36,210 bases of DNA from Tsukamurella sp. M9C (GTDB lineage Bacteria; Actinomycetota; Actinomycetes; Mycobacteriales; Mycobacteriaceae), in NCBI RefSeq assembly GCF_020169415.1, contig NZ_JAIULG010000053.1, positions 1-36,210 on the forward strand. Direction: 5' to 3'. The notes under the pieces are model-generated. The model did no database searches. It saw only the letters and a list, made by a program, of their open reading frames with translations, and had not been told where the DNA came from. Shown here piece by piece: positions 25,774-32,311 of this stretch (the stretch's first letter is position 1; every line of letters begins with the position of its first letter). A program made the translations under genes and the position numbers.

Positions 25774-25834
25774 CTGCAAAGATCCTGTACACCGTACTTG
25801 ATGACAGATTTTTCACGCTTTGCAGTGTGAAAAA
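25774..25834. promoter_or_regulatory. Palindromic operator region upstream of the hydroxylase/acyltransferase/MMPL operon
   Basis: TTTTTCAC (25809-25816) and GTGAAAAA (25827-25834) form a perfect 8-bp inverted repeat with a 10-base spacer. CTTTGCAG (25818-25825, in the spacer) is also repeated in inverted orientation as CTGCAAAG at 25774-25781. The region is strikingly AT-rich for this genome. The A/T-only outer arms argue for a repressor site rather than a terminator of the upstream glucosidase gene. A TACGAT hexamer (25770 to 25765) may be the -10. Confidence 0.6.
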
Positions 25835-25845
25835 CTCCGCGCTCG

Positions 25846-28551
25846 TCAGGCCCCCGGAGCGCGCGGAGGCTCCATGGGTAGACGGGGGTTGTGCAAGTGC
25901 GCGACGAGGCCGGTCCACCCCGTCTGGTGCGTGGCCCCCAGGCCCTCGCCGGTGTCGCCGTCGAAGTACTCGTAGAAGGTGGGATGCTGCGCCCAGAGCG
26001 GGTTGTCGCTGCCCTCGATCCGCCCTGCGTCGGCGGGGCGGCGGGCGCCGCCGCCGTCTGCCCGCGCGACGGGACGGAACAGCCCGACGAGGCCCTCGTC
26101 GATGACGTCGGCGGCCTCCTCCAGCGTGCAGAGATTGTCGGAGCCGGTGGGGATGGCGATGGTGAAGGAGTCGCCGAAGTGCCGGCCGTAGGTGCGCAGC
26201 TTGTCGGCGAGCAGCACGTTCACCGGGAACCACACGGGCCCACGCCAGTTGGAGTTGCCGCCGAACATGCCGGTGGTCGACTCGCCGGGCTCGTACTGGA
26301 TGGAGACGGTGTTACCGTCCACGTCCTCGGTCACCTGCTGCTCCGTCTTGGACAGCGAGCGGATGCCGTAGGGCGCCAGGAACTCCGCCGGGTCGAACAT
26401 CCGCTCCAGCACGCGGCGCAGCCGGTCGGGGCTGACGAGGGAGAGCAGCATCCGGCCGTCCCCGTCGCCGTCGGCGGAGGCGCCGGAGAGGACGGGCTCC
26501 ACGAGTTCCGGGCGGCGGGAGCGCAGCCAGTTCAGGCGCGCCGTCACGTCGGGGCACTCCTGCGCCACCCACGCCGGCACGTCGGTGGCGCCCAGCAGCG
26601 GGAGCAGGCCCACCATGGAGCGCACCCGCATCGGCAGGGCGCTGCCGTCGGGCCGGACGAGCACGTCGTAGAAGAAGCCGTCCTCGTCGTCCCACAGCGA
26701 GAGGCTGTGCGAACCGAAGTTGTACGTGGCCTTGGAGATCTGCAGGAAGTGCTCGAGGAACTTGGTGGCGCAGTCCTGCCACACCGGGTCGTGCCGCGAG
26801 AGCTCGATGGCGATCTTGAACATCTGCTGGCAGTAGAAGGCCATCCAGCTGGTGGCGTCGGACTGCTCGAGCCGGTAGCCGGGCGGCAGCGGCGCGGACC
26901 GGTTGAAGAAGCCGATGTTGTCCATGCCGAGGAAGCCGCCCTCGAAGACGCCGGCGTCGTCAGAGCCCTTGCGGTTGACCCACCAGGAGAAGTTGAGCAG
27001 CAGCTTGGTGAAGACGCGGACGAGGAAGTCCTGGTCGCGCCAGCCGTCGATGCGGTAGACGTGCCACGCCGCCCACGCGTGCACGGGCGGGTTGACGTCG
27101 CCGAACTCCCATTCGTACGCCGGCAGTTGGCCGTTCGGGTGCATGGCCCACTCGCGGCACATGAGGACCAGCTGTTCCTTGGCGAACTCGGGGTCGACGT
27201 GGGCCAGCGGGATGCAGTGGAAGGCGAGGTCCCACGCGGCGAACCAGGGGTACTCCCATTCGTCGGGCATGGAGATCACGTCGGCCAGCGAGAAGTGCTT
27301 CCACGTGGTGTTGCGGCGGCCCGGGTCCGCCCGCTCCCGCGGCGACGGGTCGACCGCGGGATCGCCCTCCAGCCAGGACTCCACGTCGTAGCGGTAGAGC
27401 TGCTTGTTCCACAGCATGCCCGCGTAGGCGCGGCGCGCGACGGCGCGGTCCTCGCCCTGCACGTCCCCGTGGATCACGGTGCCGTAGAACTCGTCCGCCT
27501 CCTCGCGCCGGTCGGCGAACACGGCGGCGAAGCCCGGGCCGAAGGTGTCCAGCGACGGCGGGGTGCGCGAGAGGCGCAGCCGCACGGTCACGCTCTCCCC
27601 CGCCGGCACGGACGCGAAGCGGTACCAGATCGCCGCCTTGGTGCCGCGCTCCTCCGGGTTGACGGCGGCCTCGTCGCCCTGCACCACCCGCTTGGTGATC
27701 GCGTCCTTCGGGTGGGGCGAGGCGTTGGCCGCCGCGCCGAAGAGCTCCACGGCATCGGTCTCGTTGTCGCAGAACAGGAGCTGTGGGGAGCCCTCGGCGG
27801 CGAGGTGGTACTCGCCGAGCCACTGGTGCGTCACGCGGACCGCCTCGAGGCCGCCGGCCTGCGGCGAGTGCACGCGCGTGATCTCACCGCGACGCTCGTC
27901 GTGCCCCCACGCCCAGGTATTGCGCAGCCACAGCTGCGGCAGCAGATCGAGCGGCGCGGGCGACGGACCGTGGTTGACCGCCTCGATCTCCACGCAGATG
28001 TCGTCGGGCGCGGCCTTGGCGTAGCGCACGTGCACGTCGAAGAAGCGGTTGTCGGCGAGCACGCCGGTGTCGGCGAGCTCGTACTCGCGCTGCGTGCGGT
28101 CGCGACCGGCGTTGCCGTCGCGGAGCTGCTGGTACGGATACTCGGCCTGCGGGTACCGGTACATCCAGTGCATCCAACTGTGAGTGGGCGTCCCGTCGAC
28201 GGGCCACCAGTACTCCTTGACGTCCTCGCCGTGGTTGCCCTGCTCGTTGGTGAGCCCGAACAGGCGCTCCTTGAGGATGGGGTCGTTGTGGTTCCACAGG
28301 CCGACGGCCAGGTTGAGGAAGCCGTAGCGGTCGCAGATCCCGCCGAGCCCGTCCTCGCCCCACCGATAGGCGCGGCGGTGCGCCTGGTCGAAGCCGAAGC
28401 TGGCCCACGCGTCGCCGCTGCCGCTGTAGTCCTCCCGGACGGTGCCCCACTGGCGCCCCGCGAGGTACGGGCCCCAGAGCCGCCACGGACCGTCGGGTCC
28501 CGGGCTCTCCGCGAGGCGGCGGTGTTCGGCGGTGGAATCGGTGTTCTGCAC
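25846..28551 (-). CDS. GH63-like glucosidase (MGH1-type (alpha/alpha)6-barrel glycoside hydrolase)
   Basis: A 901-aa cytoplasmic protein (no signal peptide). Its N-terminal beta-rich part (about 1-370) begins WRLWGPYLAGRQWGTVREDY. The C-terminal helical barrel carries typical GH63/MGH1-like segments: EWEYPWFAAWDLAFHCIPLA, GQLPAYEWEFGDVNPPVHAW, GGNSNWRGPVWFPVN and a final HQTGWTGLVAHL. Acidic residues in AAWDLAFH and AYEWEFGD are candidates for the catalytic pair. Related enzymes act on glucosyl or mannosyl-glycerate-type compounds; the substrate here is unknown. The GTG is preceded by AGGAGG. It is transcribed toward the hydroxylase operon but separated by the palindrome, so probably a distinct unit. 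Confidence 0.85.
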   Translation of the reverse strand: MQNTDSTAEHRRLAESPGPDGPWRLWGPYLAGRQWGTVREDYSGSGDAWASFGFDQAHRRAYRWGEDGLGGICDRYGFLNLAVGLWNHNDPILKERLFGLTNEQGNHGEDVKEYWWPVDGTPTHSWMHWMYRYPQAEYPYQQLRDGNAGRDRTQREYELADTGVLADNRFFDVHVRYAKAAPDDICVEIEAVNHGPSPAPLDLLPQLWLRNTWAWGHDERRGEITRVHSPQAGGLEAVRVTHQWLGEYHLAAEGSPQLLFCDNETDAVELFGAAANASPHPKDAITKRVVQGDEAAVNPEERGTKAAIWYRFASVPAGESVTVRLRLSRTPPSLDTFGPGFAAVFADRREEADEFYGTVIHGDVQGEDRAVARRAYAGMLWNKQLYRYDVESWLEGDPAVDPSPRERADPGRRNTTWKHFSLADVISMPDEWEYPWFAAWDLAFHCIPLAHVDPEFAKEQLVLMCREWAMHPNGQLPAYEWEFGDVNPPVHAWAAWHVYRIDGWRDQDFLVRVFTKLLLNFSWWVNRKGSDDAGVFEGGFLGMDNIGFFNRSAPLPPGYRLEQSDATSWMAFYCQQMFKIAIELSRHDPVWQDCATKFLEHFLQISKATYNFGSHSLSLWDDEDGFFYDVLVRPDGSALPMRVRSMVGLLPLLGATDVPAWVAQECPDVTARLNWLRSRRPELVEPVLSGASADGDGDGRMLLSLVSPDRLRRVLERMFDPAEFLAPYGIRSLSKTEQQVTEDVDGNTVSIQYEPGESTTGMFGGNSNWRGPVWFPVNVLLADKLRTYGRHFGDSFTIAIPTGSDNLCTLEEAADVIDEGLVGLFRPVARADGGGARRPADAGRIEGSDNPLWAQHPTFYEYFDGDTGEGLGATHQTGWTGLVAHLHNPRLPMEPPRAPGA

Positions 28552-28640
28552 TGGAGAATCCTCCTACACCGCGGGCCGCGCCGCAGGAGGTGGACCGAGC
28601 CGGAGGCGAACGGGCCCGAACGGGCATTCCCCGTGAGCGA

Positions 28641-29363
28641 TCAGCGCGCGGAGACCGCCTGCGCGTGCATCTCCCAGAACAGGATCTCGGCGGGCTCGGA
28701 GGCGATCGCCGTGAGGGCACCGGTGTGGACGGTGCGCAGCGCGTCGCCCTCACCGAGCCGGTCGTCGCCGACGGCGACGGCACCCGAGATCACGAAGAGG
28801 TGCCCGTAGGGCGCCGGCGGCAGGACGACCGACTCCCCCGCCACCATCCGGGCGGCGTACAGCGCGGCGGCGTCGTTGTTGATCACCACTGCCGGGTCGC
28901 GGCCCGCGATCCCCGAGGCGACGAGGACCAGGCCGCGCCCGTCGAGCGGGACGTCGGCGGTGCGGTACTCGGGCTCGCCGCCGGGCTCGTTCGGCGGCAA
29001 CCACATCTGAACGACCCGGGCGACCACGCCGGTGGAGCGGGGGTTCTGCTCGCGGTGATTGACCCCGCTGCCCGCACTCATGGCCTGCACCTGGCCGGCG
29101 CGGACCAGGCCCGTCTCGCCGGACGAATCGTCGTGGTGCACCTCGCCCGCGATCACCCAGGTGACGATCTCGGCGTCGCGGTGGAAGTGCCGGTCGACGC
29201 CCGAGCCGGGGTCGATGAGGTCGTCGTTGTGCACGAGCAGCTGCCCGTGCGCGTTCTCACCCAGATCGAAGTTGCCGGTGAAGGGCATCGACTGCCGCGT
29301 GTAGATCCCCTCGCCGCGCCAGTGCGTGCGGTCGGCGGCCGGGATGATCCTGCTCTCGCTCAC
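28641..29363 (-). CDS. Pirin family protein
   Basis: A 240-aa bicupin. Metal-binding residues in the N-terminal cupin are DRHFHRDAEIVTW and GSGVNHREQNP (two His of HFH, the later His and the Glu). The C-terminal half has LPPAPYGHLFVISGAVAVGD. Bacterial pirins have quercetinase-like or redox-regulatory roles; the substrate is unknown. GTG at 29363 lies 6 bases after TACGCT (leaderless), which rejects the much longer frame reaching 30515, antisense-like and fused to a dehydrogenase shadow. The 26-base gap to the upstream dehydrogenase allows co-transcription too. Confidence 0.87.
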   Translation of the reverse strand: MSESRIIPAADRTHWRGEGIYTRQSMPFTGNFDLGENAHGQLLVHNDDLIDPGSGVDRHFHRDAEIVTWVIAGEVHHDDSSGETGLVRAGQVQAMSAGSGVNHREQNPRSTGVVARVVQMWLPPNEPGGEPEYRTADVPLDGRGLVLVASGIAGRDPAVVINNDAAALYAARMVAGESVVLPPAPYGHLFVISGAVAVGDDRLGEGDALRTVHTGALTAIASEPAEILFWEMHAQAVSAR

Positions 29364-29369
29364 CCCGAC

Positions 29370-29375
29370 AGCGTA
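29370..29375 (-). promoter_or_regulatory. Leaderless -10 hexamer of the pirin gene (TACGCT)
   Basis: TACGCT on the minus strand lies 6 bases before the GTG at 29363. Confidence 0.58.
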
Positions 29376-29389
29376 GGCCGGTGCCGCGG

Positions 29390-30478
29390 TCAGACTTCCG
29401 CGGGCAGCCCCGCCCCGGACGGCGAGACAAGGATCTTCACGGCGGTCTCGTTGTGGTGCAGCAGGGTGTCGTAGCCGACGGTGACCAGCTCGTCGAGGCC
29501 GATCCTTCCGGTGATGAACGGCGCCAGGTCGACGGTGCCGCTCTCGACCAGCGCGATCGTCTCGGCGTGGTTGTTGACGTAGGCGATGGTGCCGCGCATG
29601 TCGATCTCCTTGAGCACCAGCTTCTGCATGTCGACGCTGCCGGGGTGGCCCCAGATGGAGACGACCACGAGCACGGCCTGCGGCCGCAGCGCGTCGAACA
29701 GGGTGTCCAGGGCGGGCTGCACGGAGGTGCACTCGAAGCCGACGTCGGCGCCGCGGCCGCCCGTGAGATCCCGGACCGCCTCGACCACGTCGACCTGCGT
29801 GGGATCGAAGACGTGATCGGCGACGCCGGTCTCCGCGGCCCGGCTGCGGCGCAGGGAGCTGGGCTCGCTGATCGCCACGGTGAGGCCCTTCGCCTTGCAC
29901 ACCGCGGCGGTGAGCAGCCCGATCGGCCCCGCGCCGGTGATGAGGGCGAACGCGCCCGCCCCGGCGCCGGAGCGCTGCAGCGCGTGGTACCCCACGGCGA
30001 GGGGCTCGATGAGCGCCGCCTGGTCCAGCGGCACGTCCTTCGACACCCGGTGCACCCAGCGGCGCTGCACGACGATCCGCTCCGAGAGCCCACCGCCGCG
30101 GCCGCCAAGACCGATGAAGTTCATGTTCGGCGAGAGGTGGTAGTCGGTGCTGTCCGGCCCCGTGTCCACGTCGTCGGCGATGATGTACGGCTCGACCACC
30201 ACGTGGTCGCCCACCTGCAGGTCGTCGACGCCCGCGCCGACCGCGGCGACGACGCCGGACATCTCGTGCCCGATCGTCAGCGGCGCGGCTTCGCCGCTCA
30301 CCGGATTCGGGTGCCCGCACGGGGGCACGAAGATCGGGCCGTCGACGTACTCGTGCAGGTCGGTGCCGCAGATGCCGCACCACGCGACGTCGATGGCGAC
30401 GGTGCCGTCCGTCACCGCGGGCGCGGGGACGTCCTCGATCCGGACGTCGTTGCGGTCGTAGTAGCGCGCTGCTCGCAT
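29390..30478 (-). CDS. 2,3-butanediol dehydrogenase-like zinc alcohol dehydrogenase lacking the structural zinc site
   Basis: A 362-aa medium-chain dehydrogenase. Catalytic zinc ligands are C37 (CGICGTDLHEY), H71/E72 (IGHEMSG) and E158 (ALIEPLAVGYHAL). The Rossmann motif is ITGAGPIGLL. NMNFIGLGGRGGGLSE places it with butanediol/sorbitol-type dehydrogenases. The usual four-cysteine structural zinc loop (about residues 99-117) reads EPYIIADDVDTGPDSTDYHL, with no cysteine at all. Likely NAD-dependent oxidation of a vicinal diol such as butanediol or acetoin. The ATG has a GGAGGAA Shine-Dalgarno. A tandem GTTGCA repeat upstream suggests dedicated regulation. Confidence 0.85.
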   Translation of the reverse strand: MRAARYYDRNDVRIEDVPAPAVTDGTVAIDVAWCGICGTDLHEYVDGPIFVPPCGHPNPVSGEAAPLTIGHEMSGVVAAVGAGVDDLQVGDHVVVEPYIIADDVDTGPDSTDYHLSPNMNFIGLGGRGGGLSERIVVQRRWVHRVSKDVPLDQAALIEPLAVGYHALQRSGAGAGAFALITGAGPIGLLTAAVCKAKGLTVAISEPSSLRRSRAAETGVADHVFDPTQVDVVEAVRDLTGGRGADVGFECTSVQPALDTLFDALRPQAVLVVVSIWGHPGSVDMQKLVLKEIDMRGTIAYVNNHAETIALVESGTVDLAPFITGRIGLDELVTVGYDTLLHHNETAVKILVSPSGAGLPAEV

Positions 30479-30545
30479 GGGATTCCTCCGGTCGTGGACG
30501 TGTGACCCGTCCCACAGTCGCCGCGGTCCGCGCGCCCCGTCGATC

Positions 30546-30563
30546 GTTGCAACGGGTTGCAGC
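30546..30563. promoter_or_regulatory. Tandem GTTGCARC repeat upstream of the butanediol-dehydrogenase-like gene
   Basis: GTTGCAAC (30546-30553) and GTTGCAGC (30556-30563) are spaced exactly 10 bases, one helical turn, so a regulator could bind both on the same DNA face. They lie 68-85 bases before the dehydrogenase ATG and abut the aldR stop. GTTGCAAC is itself a palindrome. Confidence 0.42.
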
Positions 30564-31073
30564 CTAGAGCGGCGCCGAGCCGCGGACGTGCTCGAAGACG
30601 AGGGAGGTGTTGGTGCCGGCGACCTCCTCGCGGGCGCTGAGGTATTCGACGAGGTGCCGCAGGTCGTCGGTGTCGACGGCCGCGATGTGCAGGAGGTAGT
30701 CGTCGCCGCCGGCGAGGAAGTACGCGTCGATGACGGGAGGCAGGTCGATCACGGACTCCACGAACTGCCGGATCCGGTGCCGCGCCGTGGAACGCAGCGT
30801 CACGGCGATCATGGCGCGCAGCGGCCGGCCGACGGCCGCGGGATCGACGTCGGCGTAGAAGCCGCGGATCACGCCCGCGTCGGTGAGTCGCCGGACCCGG
30901 GTGTGCACCGTCGACGGGGCGAGGCCGACCTCCTCCGCGAGGGCGGCGTTCGAGACCCGTCCGTCCCGCTGGAGCACGAGCAGGATCCGCCGGTCCGCGT
31001 CGTCGAGCAGGGGTCGACGATCGTTCGATGATGGTGGGCGATACGCCGTTCTCACAGAATGTACGTCAGCCAC
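30564..31073 (-). CDS. aldR: Lrp/AsnC-family regulator AldR
   Basis: A 169-aa regulator. The N-terminal AsnC helix-turn-helix is LLDDADRRILLVLQRDGRVS followed by NAALAEEVGLAPSTVHTRVR (about 22-65). The C-terminal RAM ligand-binding domain includes VIDAYFLAGGDDYLLHIAAV. It is divergent from ald, exactly as AldR (Rv2779c) and ald (Rv2780) in M. tuberculosis, where AldR controls ald in response to alanine. Start GTG 31073 is tentative; GTG 31055 is an in-frame alternative. Neither has a strong Shine-Dalgarno or -10. Confidence 0.88.
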   Translation of the reverse strand: MADVHSVRTAYRPPSSNDRRPLLDDADRRILLVLQRDGRVSNAALAEEVGLAPSTVHTRVRRLTDAGVIRGFYADVDPAAVGRPLRAMIAVTLRSTARHRIRQFVESVIDLPPVIDAYFLAGGDDYLLHIAAVDTDDLRHLVEYLSAREEVAGTNTSLVFEHVRGSAPL

Positions 31074-31172
31074 GTCTCGCCCTCTCAGAATCTTCTTCCG
31101 TGCCCTTGATCGGTTCTCGATGTTTCTTCAGACTATGTGACACAAGCCACCATCGCCTGACAGGAGCACACG
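31074..31172. promoter_or_regulatory. aldR/ald divergent control region
   Basis: This 99-base gap is AT-richer than its surroundings and must hold both promoters. CTCACAGAAT (31051-31060, just inside aldR) and CTCTCAGAAT (31082-31091) form a near-repeat 31 bases apart, about three helical turns, plausible for Lrp-type octamers. An AGGAG Shine-Dalgarno (31162-31166) serves ald. No clean -10 is visible. AldR binding here is inferred from the mycobacterial system. Confidence 0.5.
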
Positions 31173-32288
31173 ATGCGCGTCGGAATCCCCACCGAGATCA
31201 AGAACAACGAGTACCGCGTGGCGATCACGCCCGGCGGCGTCGCCGAGCTGACCCGCCGCGGCCACGACGTGCTGATCGAGGACGGCGCGGGCGTCGGATC
31301 GGCGATCAGTAACGAGGACTTCACCGCGGCGGGCGCCCGCATCGTGCCGACGGCGGACGACGTCTGGGGCGAGGCCGACCTGCTGCTCAAGGTCAAGGAG
31401 CCCATCGAGGCGGAGTACGCCCGGATGCGCGCCGACCAGACGATCTTCACCTACCTGCACCTGGCCGCCTCGCGGCCGTGCACCGATGCGCTCCTGTCCT
31501 CGAAGACCACGTCGATCGCGTACGAGACGGTCCAGCTCCCCGACGGCTCGCTCCCGCTGCTCGCCCCGATGTCCGAGGTGGCGGGCCGCCTCGCGCCGCA
31601 GGTCGGCAGCTACCACCTGATGCGCTCCAAGGGCGGCCGCGGCGTGCTCATGGGCGGCGTCCCCGGCACCGCGCCCGCGAAGGTCACGGTGCTCGGCGGC
31701 GGCGTCTCCGGCATCAACGCGGCGCAGATCGCCGCGGGTATGGGCGCCGACGTCACCGTCTTCGACCTGGACGTGCGCAAGATGCGCGCCGTCAACGCCC
31801 AGTTCGGCGGCCGCGTGCACACCAGCTACTCCACCTCGCTCGCGCTCGAGGAGGCCGTCGTCGAGTCGGACCTGGTGATCGGCGCCGTGCTGATCCCGGG
31901 CGCCGCTGCGCCGAAGCTCGTCTCCACCGACCTGGTGCACCGCATGCGCCCCGGCGCCGTGCTCGTCGACATCGCGATCGACCAGGGCGGCTGCTTCGCC
32001 GACTCGCACCCCACCACGCACGACGATCCGACCTTCACCGTCGGCGAGACCGTCTTCTACTGCGTCGCCAACATGCCGGGCGCCGTGCCGCGCACCTCCA
32101 CGTTCGCGCTCACCGGCGCCACCCTGCCCTACGTGCTGCGCATCGCGGACAAGGGCTGGAAGACCGCATGCTCGGAGGATGCCGCACTGGCCGCGGGCCT
32201 GTCGACGCACGACGGTGTGCTCCTCAACGCGGGCGTCGGCGAGGCCCTGGGCATCGAGTCGAAGGCACCCGAGGCCGTCCTGGCCTGA
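31173..32288 (+). CDS. ald: L-alanine dehydrogenase
   Basis: A 371-aa enzyme, the same length as M. tuberculosis Ald. Catalytic residues are in register: K75 (LLLKVKEP), H96 (TYLHLAA) and D270 (VDIAIDQGG). The NAD-binding motif is VTVLGGGVSGINAA (171-184). It interconverts L-alanine and pyruvate plus ammonia with NAD(H), serving alanine use as a nitrogen source and redox balance in hypoxia. The start has an AGGAG Shine-Dalgarno 6 bases upstream. It is divergent from its likely regulator aldR and converges on the next gene with a 23-base gap without a visible hairpin. Confidence 0.97.
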   Translation: MRVGIPTEIKNNEYRVAITPGGVAELTRRGHDVLIEDGAGVGSAISNEDFTAAGARIVPTADDVWGEADLLLKVKEPIEAEYARMRADQTIFTYLHLAASRPCTDALLSSKTTSIAYETVQLPDGSLPLLAPMSEVAGRLAPQVGSYHLMRSKGGRGVLMGGVPGTAPAKVTVLGGGVSGINAAQIAAGMGADVTVFDLDVRKMRAVNAQFGGRVHTSYSTSLALEEAVVESDLVIGAVLIPGAAAPKLVSTDLVHRMRPGAVLVDIAIDQGGCFADSHPTTHDDPTFTVGETVFYCVANMPGAVPRTSTFALTGATLPYVLRIADKGWKTACSEDAALAAGLSTHDGVLLNAGVGEALGIESKAPEAVLA

Positions 32289-32311
32289 GCCGCGACGTCA
32301 CCCGCGCCGGT

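Noticed and set aside
25750-25779. TTG at 25779 or ATG at 25752 as the hydroxylase start
   Set aside because: TTG lacks a ribosome site and the added residues are not family-like. ATG 25752 is possible but lacks the GGGAAGGG ribosome site seen before 25713.
25809-25834. Palindrome as terminator of the GH63-like gene
   Set aside because: The outer arms are mostly A/T pairs, unlike the GC-rich terminators elsewhere in this window, and it sits near the downstream promoter. Not fully excluded.
28605-28635. Tandem GAACGGGC repeats downstream of the pirin gene as a terminator
   Set aside because: The possible stems are only 4-5 bp with 2-base loops; too weak to call.
25891-28809. 972-codon open frame on the plus strand opposite the GH63-like gene
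   Set aside because: Low-complexity Val/Arg/Gly/His composition typical of antisense frames; the minus-strand glucosidase has clear family motifs.
29364-30515. Extension of the pirin frame to 30515
   Set aside because: The added part is an Arg-rich shifted reading of the dehydrogenase gene; the leaderless promoter at 29370-29375 fixes the shorter start.
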